Of a DNA stretch of 64,000 nucleotides, positions 51,308 to 64,000 are shown piece by piece; position 1 is the first letter of the stretch; the number at the start of each line of letters is the position of its first letter. The stretch covers positions 868,001-932,000 of the forward strand of contig NZ_CP114779.1 in NCBI RefSeq assembly GCF_027359375.1, written 5' to 3'. The stretch comes from Prochlorococcus marinus str. MIT 0919. GTDB taxonomy: Bacteria > Cyanobacteriota > Cyanobacteriia > PCC-6307 > Cyanobiaceae. A program made the translations under genes and the position numbers. The notes under the pieces are model-generated. The model saw only the letters and a program-made list of their open reading frames with translations, ran no database searches and had not been told where the DNA came from.

Positions 51308-51574
51308 TTATGGTCCTTGCTTCAAGGCATCTTCCACATCTTGCCTTGAAAGACCATAAGGAAATCCAAATTGACTTTTTTGCTCACCTTTAATCCAAAT
51401 TACACGTAATTCATCTTGCCCAACCTCTATCTCTGCTGACCATTGCGCGAAGACCCAAAACCAAATGCAAGGGTCTTCCTCACTTTTTGTAGCACCAAGC
51501 TCAGAGAGCCAAAATTCTAAAGCTCCTAAAGAATGTTGATTCAAAGGGGTTTTAGCTGGGGGAAGTGAGAGCAT
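51308..51574 (-). CDS. DUF3143 family protein
   Basis: An 88-residue protein with TPLNQHSLGALEFWLSELGA, WSAEIEVGQDELRVIW and FGFPYGLSRQDVEDALKQGP, which fit the cyanobacterial DUF3143 pattern. No function is known. It overlaps the upstream J-domain gene by 23 bases, so the two are very likely cotranslated. Confidence 0.8.
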   Translation of the reverse strand: MLSLPPAKTPLNQHSLGALEFWLSELGATKSEEDPCIWFWVFAQWSAEIEVGQDELRVIWIKGEQKSQFGFPYGLSRQDVEDALKQGP

Positions 51575-52058
51575 ATCTAGGTCTCAAAGGAGTAATAACA
51601 ATCAAAGATTCTTGAGTACTAAGCCAGCTGGGATGAACTTGTAATTCCCGGCCATTAACTAAAGCAAACCCTACACCTAAGAACAAACTAATTAAAAGAG
51701 CTGCACACAAAAGAAATAAGGAAAGCAACTCACCACCAGATAAGCTCCTCCGAGGGGAAGTTTCGAATTTCTTCGTAGTAGAAAGCTTAGATAACAATCC
51801 TGGGAAATTAGTAGAACTGACTTGTGCCAAGTTTTCATGACGAAGGATTCGGTCATAATTTTCCCTTCGTTTAGGATCTGACAACAATTCATAAGCCTTA
51901 TATACCTCTTGGAATTTTCGCGCTGCTTCTTCGACTGGTAACAAAGTAGTATCAGGATGCAACTCTTTACTTAATCGATAAAAAGCCTTCCTCAAAGTTT
52001 GAGGATCAGCTGATGGAGAAACACCCAACAATTCGTAATAGCTACCAGAGTGAATCAA
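51552..52058 (-). CDS. J-domain protein with membrane segment
   Basis: A 168-residue protein. Residues 5-70 are a J domain with the HPD motif in LHPDTTLLP and YELLSDPKRRENYD. A single membrane segment follows at about 112-133 (LLSLFLLCAALLISLFLGVG). The short tail is presumably on the other side of the membrane. It would recruit an Hsp70 to the membrane; the partner is unknown. It is not a full DnaJ, as no Cys-rich or C-terminal domain is present. Confidence 0.85.
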   Translation of the reverse strand: MIHSGSYYELLGVSPSADPQTLRKAFYRLSKELHPDTTLLPVEEAARKFQEVYKAYELLSDPKRRENYDRILRHENLAQVSSTNFPGLLSKLSTTKKFETSPRRSLSGGELLSLFLLCAALLISLFLGVGFALVNGRELQVHPSWLSTQESLIVITPLRPRYALTSPS

Positions 52059-52114
52059 AGCCTTATGTATGACATATTTAATTTACAAGCATGAAATGAA
52101 ATCGCATTTTATTT

Positions 52115-52855
52115 ATGCCCATTAAGGACAATTACTCAAATAAAGCCTGCTTCATCTGGGATACAATCAACTGGGTACCATCCTCAAAGCAATTTCAACA
52201 GTTTCTTCAACTGCAATCTCATTTACAAGAATGGAATAATTCTATCAATCTAACCCGTCTTCTTTATGGAAGTGACTATTGGGTCTCACAAGTTATTGAT
52301 AGTCTATGGCCTATAAAAAATGAATTGCAAACAACATCATCTAAAAAAATTGTTGACATCGGAACAGGTTGCGGTTTCCCCGGGCTGGCAATTGCAATAG
52401 CTTTGCCATATGCGGATTTGACTTTGGTAGATTCAACTAGTCGAAAAACAAAAGTACTTCAATCCATTGTAGATTCACTTGGATTAAGAGAAAGAGTACG
52501 TATTAGAACGGAAAGAGCAGAAATCACAGGGCAAAATGCTTGCTGTAGAGAATTTTATGATATAGCGGTTGCCAGAGCCGTATCGTCCGCTCCTATCGTA
52601 GCCGAATATCTAGTTCCACTTTTAACATCAACTGGTGAAGCAATCCTATATAAAGGGCAGTGGAGCCAAAGTGATCACAACGACCTAAACAGCGCTCTCA
52701 AGCATTTAAAGGCAAAGATAACAAATATAGAAAGCATTTATCTTCCTGAAGAGAAAGGAGTTAGACATGCAATCACACTCATGAGTGTAGAAAAATGTCC
52801 TTTAAATTACCCTAGATCAATTGGAATACCAGCAAAAAGGCCGTTAGGTACCTGA
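52115..52855 (+). CDS. rsmG: 16S rRNA (guanine-527-N7) methyltransferase
   Basis: A 246-residue GidB-type methyltransferase: QLQSHLQEWNNSINLTRLL, then SAM motif IVDIGTGCGFPGLAIAIALP near residue 77, and DIAVARAVSSAPIVAEYLVPL. It methylates G527 in 16S rRNA. Its last 12 bases overlap the convergent aldo/keto reductase gene. Confidence 0.95.
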   Translation: MPIKDNYSNKACFIWDTINWVPSSKQFQQFLQLQSHLQEWNNSINLTRLLYGSDYWVSQVIDSLWPIKNELQTTSSKKIVDIGTGCGFPGLAIAIALPYADLTLVDSTSRKTKVLQSIVDSLGLRERVRIRTERAEITGQNACCREFYDIAVARAVSSAPIVAEYLVPLLTSTGEAILYKGQWSQSDHNDLNSALKHLKAKITNIESIYLPEEKGVRHAITLMSVEKCPLNYPRSIGIPAKRPLGT

Positions 52856-54049
52856 TAATCTTTTTATAGAATCACCTCCCAAATGATATTTTAATTTGCG
52901 TAGCAAATTAGGAATTTCATCTTGCCAAGGACTTCTATATAAAGCCTCTTTTAAATCATTTTCACAAACCTCTTGGTCTAAATGGTCAGCATTAGCTCCT
53001 GGAAACCAATGATTAGCTTGACCTAACAACCTGTAACGGGTTTTAGCATAATTTTCCATCCCCCATGATTCCATAAGGTTATAAAGCCAAAGCAGCACAG
53101 GTATATTAATTTCCCCTGGGGTTTCATTCCAGCTTGGCAAGCCTACTTTCCATGTGGAAAGCCATTTGCTACCCAATGCCACTCTAGAAGCATAAAGTAG
53201 ACGTTTTTGAATTATTGGGATCAATTCCATAGATGTATTTAGCAAATCAACTGCTTCTAAATGCTTTTTAAAATTTGCAGGGCTATCTACTCCTATGCTA
53301 ATCGTATGAATTCGTTTATCTTGCAAACAAAAAAGGTCATTAAAGACAATTGGATGCAATGGGGAACATAATTTTAAAAGGTCTGGAGATGGTGAATGTA
53401 GGTGACCACCCTTATCAGTAGGACTAATAATAAATACTCCTAAATCCAATTTATTAGCAGCTTTAATTGCAGGTTCATTATCTTGAAAAATAAAATACCA
53501 ATGCAGGTTTACGTAATCAAATTCGTTAGTCTCAATAGCTTTAATAATTAAGTCCGTCGCAGCATGCGTCGAAAATCCAACATGACCTATTAACCCTCTA
53601 GATTGCCATTTTCGAACAACCTCTAGGCATCCACCAGGCCTGATTGTCTGATCTAAATGTTCATCAAGGTTTAGACCATGTATAGCAAGTAAATCAATCC
53701 TCTTACAGTTTAATTTCTGAAAACTCAACTCTAGTTCTCGCTCAAATTCACTAGCATCATCTCTCGGTGGGATTTTTGTTTGAATGATACGTTCTGAGTC
53801 GTCAACTTTCTGCATTGCCAAACCCAATTGAAGCTCAGAACTTCCATAGTGCCTAGCTGTTTCTATATGGTGCAAGCCATGTGCCTTAGCATGTTCTAAT
53901 ACAGCCTCCAATTCCCATTGATTTTTATTTTCTATTGCATTAATCGATAAATCCGTCCAGCTCTGCTGAAAACGCATCCCACCTACAGAAAGGATTGGCA
54001 TATTTATCTGAGTACGTCCAAAACGTCTTGTTGGTACTTTGATCTGCAT
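52844..54049 (-). CDS. Aldo/keto reductase family protein
   Basis: A 401-residue protein. The N-terminal 280 residues are an aldo/keto reductase barrel: GGMRFQQSW, IETARHYGSSELQLG (catalytic Tyr in HYGSSE), IQTKIPPRDD, AIHGLNL and VGFSTH. The C-terminal 120 residues are a helical extension without Cys clusters. Substrate unknown. It follows the ferredoxin gene by 13 bases, which suggests shared electron transfer, but no iron-sulfur motif is in the reductase itself. Confidence 0.85.
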   Translation of the reverse strand: MQIKVPTRRFGRTQINMPILSVGGMRFQQSWTDLSINAIENKNQWELEAVLEHAKAHGLHHIETARHYGSSELQLGLAMQKVDDSERIIQTKIPPRDDASEFERELELSFQKLNCKRIDLLAIHGLNLDEHLDQTIRPGGCLEVVRKWQSRGLIGHVGFSTHAATDLIIKAIETNEFDYVNLHWYFIFQDNEPAIKAANKLDLGVFIISPTDKGGHLHSPSPDLLKLCSPLHPIVFNDLFCLQDKRIHTISIGVDSPANFKKHLEAVDLLNTSMELIPIIQKRLLYASRVALGSKWLSTWKVGLPSWNETPGEINIPVLLWLYNLMESWGMENYAKTRYRLLGQANHWFPGANADHLDQEVCENDLKEALYRSPWQDEIPNLLRKLKYHLGGDSIKRLSGT

Positions 54050-54062
54050 TAATCAAAATCTA

Positions 54063-54449
54063 TCAATTGCTCGAAGGCTGCACCCGCCTTGAAATTTTTG
54101 GAAGCATTCCTAAGGGATGTACACCATTTTCTTCCAACTTTGCTCGTAAATCATCTAGTTCTTCAAATTTAACCCAATGAATACAATTTACGGGGCAAGT
54201 ATCTATCGCCTCTTGAATAACCTCTGTAGTATCTCCATCCTGACGAAAAGCCCTTGCTCTCCCCATAATGCTTTCCATTGCAAATGTATTAGTCGCAACT
54301 GAATTGCAATAAGTACAACCTATACAAGTTGATTCATCAACCCATACAGCTTTTGTGCGAAGCTTCCCTCCCAGGATGGGTTCTCTACCATTTATAGAGG
54401 GATCCTCGAAAACCTTTACCTCAAAAGCTATCGAAGAATTATTAGTCAA
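54063..54449 (-). CDS. Ferredoxin-like protein with a 4Fe-4S site
   Basis: A 128-residue protein. Cys42, Cys45 and Cys48 (CIGCTYC) with Cys85 (CPVNC) form the ligands of one cluster; Cys89 is extra. After the first three Cys the usual fourth (CP) is missing, so a second cluster is unlikely. The C-terminus is Arg/Pro rich. The family is a plant and cyanobacterial ferredoxin group of unknown role. It lies between Ycf35 and the aldo/keto reductase on one strand. Confidence 0.85.
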   Translation of the reverse strand: MTNNSSIAFEVKVFEDPSINGREPILGGKLRTKAVWVDESTCIGCTYCNSVATNTFAMESIMGRARAFRQDGDTTEVIQEAIDTCPVNCIHWVKFEELDDLRAKLEENGVHPLGMLPKISRRVQPSSN

Positions 54450-54458
54450 GAGTTAAGC

Positions 54459-54851
54459 TTAAGAGTCCCAGCGTGTAACAACTATTTCAATTGAACCATC
54501 AACATTATTCTTTGTTTCTGCTACTTCAAATCCTTCTTCAGCTGTTGCGGTGAGTACTGTTGTTAAAGCATATTGTTGAGTTAATTTTGCTAAAAACCTA
54601 TCTACGGGAATTTGCTGTTTCCAAAGATCTAAATCTGTTACTAGTTCATAAGCTTTTGAAGTTTCATTCCAACGAAAACCTATATCACCGCCATGAGGCA
54701 TTTGAATTGACATTTGAGCCTTCACTGTTTGGCCTCTATAGCCTCTAACAAGCTGTTCTCCCTCTTGCGGGACATATCCAAGATTATGGAGTGCTTGAAG
54801 CAAGGGCTCTCTTTTACGTAGCTGAGTTTTGACAGTACTGAAGTGGGACAT
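54459..54851 (-). CDS. ycf35: Ycf35 / DUF1257 family protein
   Basis: A 130-residue protein: MSHFSTVKTQLRKREPLL, ALHNLGYVP, GGDIGFRWNETSKAYELV and QQYALTTVLTATAEEGF. This is the Ycf35 (DUF1257) pattern of cyanobacteria and algal plastids. Function unknown. It overlaps the stop of the DUF2997 gene by one base (TGATG). Confidence 0.88.
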   Translation of the reverse strand: MSHFSTVKTQLRKREPLLQALHNLGYVPQEGEQLVRGYRGQTVKAQMSIQMPHGGDIGFRWNETSKAYELVTDLDLWKQQIPVDRFLAKLTQQYALTTVLTATAEEGFEVAETKNNVDGSIEIVVTRWDS

Positions 54852-55054
54852 CAGGAGATCTCTAGTGAAATTGACTGAGATTGAACTTCTTCTTCAAGAT
54901 AAGCCTCTGCTTTCAGAGCTCGATTTTCAACGCTGCCAATTGCAGCCTCGATCCTCTCTGTCAACTGATTACATGACTTTCCAACCACTCCATCAACCGA
55001 TTCTTCAACAACGCCATCTTGACGAATTCGAAATCGCAAAATGCGCTGAGGCAT
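54851..55054 (-). CDS. DUF2997 family protein
   Basis: A 67-residue protein with FRIRQDGVVEESVDGVVGKSC, a pattern I associate with DUF2997, and an N-terminal RILRF. Function unknown. It is the first gene of the DUF2997-ycf35-ferredoxin-reductase group, with translational overlap to ycf35. Confidence 0.78.
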   Translation of the reverse strand: MPQRILRFRIRQDGVVEESVDGVVGKSCNQLTERIEAAIGSVENRALKAEAYLEEEVQSQSISLEIS

Positions 55055-55142
55055 GCATCAGAAAATGAAGGTACTAAATGCTATATAAAATGGGTCAAAG
55101 TAGTGAGTTCATTTGTAACATCGAAATATTAAAAATCACAAA

Positions 55143-55952
55143 TCAAAACAAACTCCTTTCCTCAAGGGCCAATTTTACTCGAGCCTGAACCTCAGGTGTA
55201 TCTATTTGCTCCAATACAACTCGAGCCTCATCTCTAACAGAAGCTTCCGAATCATTAAGCAAAGAGAAAATTAAAGCATCCATGAATTCAACCTTGAAGT
55301 TTTCAGAAATTAGTTCATATAATCTCCCAAGTGACCAAATACAATTACTTCGCACAACTGGTTCATCATCAATCTTCAAGCTTATTAATAACTCAGTCAC
55401 AACTTCAGTGGCATTAGCAGTAGAACTTAAGCCAACTTCAGCTAAAGAGCTAGCCGCCCATAAACGTACAGCTGCTATATCTGTTTTTAAAGAATTAATA
55501 AGAGGCTTCATGACTGGTGCATTTGAATAATTACCCAAACTCCATGCAGCAGCCTTCCTTACATATGCATTCTCGTCTTTCTCTAAGAGTTCAAGAAGAA
55601 TATTCACTGCACGAGCTGAAGGGTTCCTACCAAGGGCATAAACAGCGCTCATCCTCTCCACTGGACAAGGTTCTGACAATAAAGGTACTAACAAAGGCAA
55701 AGACCTGGGATCTCTGTGCTCGCAAAACACTCTTAATCCCTGTAAACGTTCTTCATGACCTTGTTGCAACCATTTAAGACCTGCTTCACAATCATTTGCA
55801 ACTTTTGCTTGATCTGAATCTAGAGCATCTAAATCAATATCATCCAAAGGATCCCCTTGAAGTTCAGCTGCTAATTCTTTAGCAAGGACTTCCGGATCAA
55901 TGGTCATTTTCAAAAGACCATCATCATTCAAGTTGAAATTCTCTTGAGTCAT
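55143..55952 (-). CDS. HEAT-repeat protein
   Basis: A 269-residue all-helical protein built from about five HEAT/PBS-lyase-type repeats: LPLLVPLLSEPCPVERMSAVYALG, AYVRKAAAWSLGN, AAVRLWAASSLAEVG, PVVRSNCIWSLGRL and ASVRDEARVVLEQ. The acidic N-terminus (about 60 residues) is probably disordered. Such proteins scaffold others; in cyanobacteria some are bilin lyases, but no bilin-lyase-specific feature is seen here. Confidence 0.85.
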   Translation of the reverse strand: MTQENFNLNDDGLLKMTIDPEVLAKELAAELQGDPLDDIDLDALDSDQAKVANDCEAGLKWLQQGHEERLQGLRVFCEHRDPRSLPLLVPLLSEPCPVERMSAVYALGRNPSARAVNILLELLEKDENAYVRKAAAWSLGNYSNAPVMKPLINSLKTDIAAVRLWAASSLAEVGLSSTANATEVVTELLISLKIDDEPVVRSNCIWSLGRLYELISENFKVEFMDALIFSLLNDSEASVRDEARVVLEQIDTPEVQARVKLALEERSLF

Positions 55953-55978
55953 AAATTCATTCTAAAAGTCTTAGCAAC

Positions 55979-56104
55979 TCAACCAACTGGTGCGGGAGCA
56001 AGCATGTCACCAGGAAGCCAAATCCGAGCACTTACGGCCAAGAAGGCCACTGCAAATAGACCTACAATTAGTATTGGCAAGATTGTTGAACGAAGAAAAC
56101 TCAC
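55979..56104 (-). CDS. 41-residue single-pass membrane protein
   Basis: A GTG at 56102-56104 starts a 41-residue frame ending at TGA 55979-55981. The peptide has one membrane segment (TILPILIVGLFAVAFLAVSA) and the tail RIWLPGDMLAPAPVG. The same-strand gap between the HEAT-repeat gene and the symporter gene otherwise has no gene. From general memory, a similar IWLPGDMLAPAP ending occurs in small picocyanobacterial proteins; I cannot confirm it here. It may be a small thylakoid or plasma-membrane subunit. Confidence 0.65.
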   Translation of the reverse strand: MSFLRSTILPILIVGLFAVAFLAVSARIWLPGDMLAPAPVG

Positions 56105-56155
56105 AATTGAAATACATTTTCAACCATTTTGCTTCAATCTTAGAAATATCCAAAC

Positions 56156-57919
56156 TTATAATTTAAAAAAAGTTCTTCTAAATAGATTTCTATTGGTAGA
56201 AACAAGACAAAAACCACACACTATTAACCCAATCCAACCTCCCCTTTCCTGATGTAGCAAGAAAGACCCTGACGCAAAAAGAGCACCAAAAAGTATTCCA
56301 ATACTCATAAGAAAGCTTATAAATAAATCTTTTAGAGAATCAACTGGTTCAACATTTAACTTCCTTCGTAAGACCTTCCATCCAGGTCCTGGTGGTTTAA
56401 CTTGGATTACAAATTTTTCTAAAACCTCATCTGATTCTGGGGGGGTTAACATCATCGTCATTAACCAAATAATTGCTGTAAATCCAGTTGTAAAAAGCAG
56501 TTTGACGCCATAGTCTTCTATCCTGAAAATTGGGACTATGGATGTTGTAAGTCCTACAACAAAACCAGATATCATTGCTGCCAATTCGGCTATCGCATTA
56601 ACCCGCCACCACAACCACCTCAGGACAAGCACAACTCCTGGACCAGTTCCAATAGCTATTACTAAACGAAAAATAGTTCCGATACTGTCACTTATTAAAG
56701 CGGTAAGAATGCCTAAAGCAAGCAACATGCAACTAGTTATTTGGCCTAAAAAAAGCAATTCTTTTGGCCGAGCTGATGGTCTTAAAAACCGTTGATAAAG
56801 ATCATGCGTTAAGTAACTTGCTCCCCAATTAATTGAAGTGCTCACAGTACTCATAAACGCTGCCACCAGTGACACAACTACTATCCCCAATATGGCTGGA
56901 GGCAGATATTGAACTGCAAGCGTGGGATAACTCATCTCCCAGTCCTGTTGCGCTGGAAGAAGCACAATCGCACCAAGAGCAACGATAATCCACAACCAAC
57001 TTCTCACTAGATAATTGACAACTAGAAATACCCATCCTGCAAACTTTGCTTGTTTCTCATCTTTAGTGGCAAGCAATCTTTGAACAAACTCTCCTCCCCC
57101 ATCACTGCGTCTAAAACTCCACCATTGCAAAGCAATAAATGCTGAAAACGTTGAGACACTCATACCAGCTCCACCAATCCATTCAAAACGGTTTTCTGTC
57201 CATCTCCAAGGGAAAATCGAGAGTAGTTCGGGCCTTTCTAAATCTTTAAGTTGAGATAGCATTTGTCCCATCCCTCCTGAAGCATGAATCACTACAAAAG
57301 CAAGTGCAAATGCACCTATGAGAGCTAAAATCAATTGAATAAAGTCATTAACAACAACAGCCCATAACCCTCCAACAACTGTATAAACAAGCAATAGTGT
57401 TGCTACAGCAATAAGGAAAAGCAGAGTGTCACTGATGGGTCCAAATACAAGATGACCATCTACTATTCCTAATGCTTCTGCAACCTTACGTATAGCCAAG
57501 AATGCATAGCCAATGCCTATACAATTAATTGGTATAGCAAGTAAAAAAGCCTTGACAGCTCGCAAACATGCTGCAGAGGAGCCCCCATACCGCAGCTCTG
57601 TAAAAGCCGCATCAGTCATTACACCAGTACGCCTCCACAAAGGAGCAAAGACAATAGTCATGGCGATATGAGCAAAGCCAAAACTCCACCATTCCCAATT
57701 ACCAGGGAGTCCTCGAGTCCCAACAACTCCAGCCACATAAAGAGGAGTATCAATTGAAAAAGTAGTCGCTGCCATCGAAGCACCCGCTAGCCACCCTGTC
57801 AAACTGCGGCCTGCAACGAAATAATCAGTATCAGAACGATTTTTATGGGAAAGCCCTACACCCAATATTAAAGTGATTACTAAATAGCCAAAAAGAATTA
57901 ACCAATCAATGAATGCCAT
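56156..57919 (-). CDS. Sodium:solute symporter family protein
   Basis: A 587-residue membrane protein with about 13 hydrophobic segments. Features of the SSS family: DYFVAGRSLTGWLAGASMAATTFSIDTPLYVAG near residue 31, WRRTGVMTDAAFTELRYGG and YTVVGGLWAVVVNDFIQLIL. The substrate cannot be assigned. The C-terminus carries extra segments after residue 480. Confidence 0.88.
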   Translation of the reverse strand: MAFIDWLILFGYLVITLILGVGLSHKNRSDTDYFVAGRSLTGWLAGASMAATTFSIDTPLYVAGVVGTRGLPGNWEWWSFGFAHIAMTIVFAPLWRRTGVMTDAAFTELRYGGSSAACLRAVKAFLLAIPINCIGIGYAFLAIRKVAEALGIVDGHLVFGPISDTLLFLIAVATLLLVYTVVGGLWAVVVNDFIQLILALIGAFALAFVVIHASGGMGQMLSQLKDLERPELLSIFPWRWTENRFEWIGGAGMSVSTFSAFIALQWWSFRRSDGGGEFVQRLLATKDEKQAKFAGWVFLVVNYLVRSWLWIIVALGAIVLLPAQQDWEMSYPTLAVQYLPPAILGIVVVSLVAAFMSTVSTSINWGASYLTHDLYQRFLRPSARPKELLFLGQITSCMLLALGILTALISDSIGTIFRLVIAIGTGPGVVLVLRWLWWRVNAIAELAAMISGFVVGLTTSIVPIFRIEDYGVKLLFTTGFTAIIWLMTMMLTPPESDEVLEKFVIQVKPPGPGWKVLRRKLNVEPVDSLKDLFISFLMSIGILFGALFASGSFLLHQERGGWIGLIVCGFCLVSTNRNLFRRTFFKL

Positions 57920-57963
57920 AAATTTGTTTAATTACCCATGAGGTAAAGCTTGATTAAGAAAAG

Positions 57964-59183
<1,220 letters not shown>

Positions 59184-59247
59184 TTAATTTGTGATAGCTA
59201 CAATTAAGTTAAGGTTAAAACATAGTTTTAATGCCTATTCAATTTTC

Positions 59248-63366
<4,119 letters not shown>

Positions 63367-63394
63367 TTAATTGAGAAGATGGATTAAAAAGAAT

Positions 63395-64000
63395 TCAAGC
63401 TGTTGCTATAGCATCAAAAATCGTATGATTCATGACCACACGGCCAACAGTAGTTAGGACAAATCTACTGATTAGAACCCCTTTCTCATCTAAACGGTCA
63501 CGCTTTAAAGGCCATTGTTGGATTGAAGTTCCATCTTGCAGTTTTTCAGAATGAGTAGGCTCTATATTCTCATCGTCATCCTCAACTTCACCATTAAATC
63601 TGACCCATACCCAATCATGCAAATGAATTCTTCTATCTTCAAAAGCATTGATGACATCTTCTAGTGCTGCAAAAGTTTTTGATTGATTACCAAACTCAGG
63701 CTTCGGTGCATCAGGCTGAATAGCTGTCAAGTAATAAGAACCTAAAACCATATCCTGAGAAGGGGTCACAATCGGTTCTCCGGTTGCTGGTGAAAGAATG
63801 TTATTACTAGCAAGCATTAACATCCGAGCCTCAGTTTGCGACTCAATTGCTAAAGGGACATGAACAGCCATTTGGTCACCATCAAAGTCAGCATTAAAAG
63901 CAGGACAAACTAATGGGTGAAGCTGAATAGCTCTGCCATCAACTAATTTAGGTTCAAAAGCTTGAATTCCAAGTCTGTGCAAAGTTGGTGCTCTGTTTAA
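63395..64000 (-). CDS. rpoC1: RNA polymerase gamma (RpoC1), C-terminal part, cut by window edge
   Basis: The frame is open through the right edge (base 64000) and stops at 63395, so about 200 residues are seen. It contains [15 protein letters not shown] and the catalytic metal site [16 protein letters not shown], then [32 protein letters not shown]. This is the N-terminal half of bacterial beta-prime; the 5' part lies outside. It is followed by rpoC2 after 49 bases, as in all cyanobacteria. Confidence 0.97.
   Translation of the reverse strand, partial: LNRAPTLHRLGIQAFEPKLVDGRAIQLHPLVCPAFNADFDGDQMAVHVPLAIESQTEARMLMLASNNILSPATGEPIVTPSQDMVLGSYYLTAIQPDAPKPEFGNQSKTFAALEDVINAFEDRRIHLHDWVWVRFNGEVEDDDENIEPTHSEKLQDGTSIQQWPLKRDRLDEKGVLISRFVLTTVGRVVMNHTIFDAIATA

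Noticed and set aside
55944-56252. 102-codon plus-strand frame
   Set aside because: It lies opposite the 41-residue minus-strand protein and the symporter end; Lys/Thr-rich without domain features.

Overview
The window looks like a chromosomal segment of a marine picocyanobacterium, most likely Prochlorococcus (a low-light type is my guess). The evidence is a split RNA polymerase beta-prime (rpoC1/rpoC2), a high-light-inducible (Hli) protein, chloroplast-like proteins (PSRP-3/Ycf65, Ycf35), the cyanobacterial division of ATP synthase genes into two loci, a bioF-bioK-bioC-bioD-bioA cluster, AT-rich sequence and very tight gene packing with 1-23 bp overlaps. No tRNA, rRNA, insertion sequence or CRISPR array was seen.

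Positions 1-9.2 kb are the only accessory-looking region. A partial secreted zinc metallopeptidase lies beside a TPR-CHAT protease-like gene (minus strand). A small secreted peptide gene, a secreted protein of unknown function and a second TPR-CHAT gene (plus strand) follow. The two TPR-CHAT genes face away from each other. They share a near-identical CHAT half and a related secretory-type N-terminus but carry different repeat families between them. Pieces of the second gene's tail and of the following EVE gene are duplicated in the gaps, so the region has been rebuilt by recombination.

9.2-29 kb is housekeeping: an EVE protein, DUF2811, DUF1818, rpoZ, an Hsp70-like protein, pyrR, gpmI, secG, groESL with a palindromic K-box-like operator, atpD-atpC, PSRP-3, a HAD hydrolase, pepP, a CNNM transporter-like protein, a GTPase, nadD and nadE, an alanine dehydrogenase remnant, and DUF3326. 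29-35 kb is the main ATP synthase operon (atp1, a, c, b', b, delta, alpha, gamma), read on the minus strand.

35-52 kb carries ftsW, the cytochrome c maturation pair ccdA-ccs1, queF, glnB (PII), tlyA, purB, fumC, a Ski2-like helicase and the complete late biotin cluster. 51-64 kb carries DUF3143 and J-domain genes, rsmG, an aldo/keto reductase-ferredoxin-Ycf35-DUF2997 group, a HEAT-repeat protein, a 41-residue membrane protein, a sodium:solute symporter, rlmN, an hli gene overlapping rlmN, rpoC2, and the 3' part of rpoC1, which runs off the right edge.

Three genes too short for routine ORF listing, or cut by the window edge, were read directly from the sequence: the metallopeptidase (1-636), the 41-residue membrane protein (55979-56104) and the Hli protein (59031-59183). 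Two genes (ccdA and the helicase) have conserved N-terminal sequence upstream of any canonical in-frame start codon.
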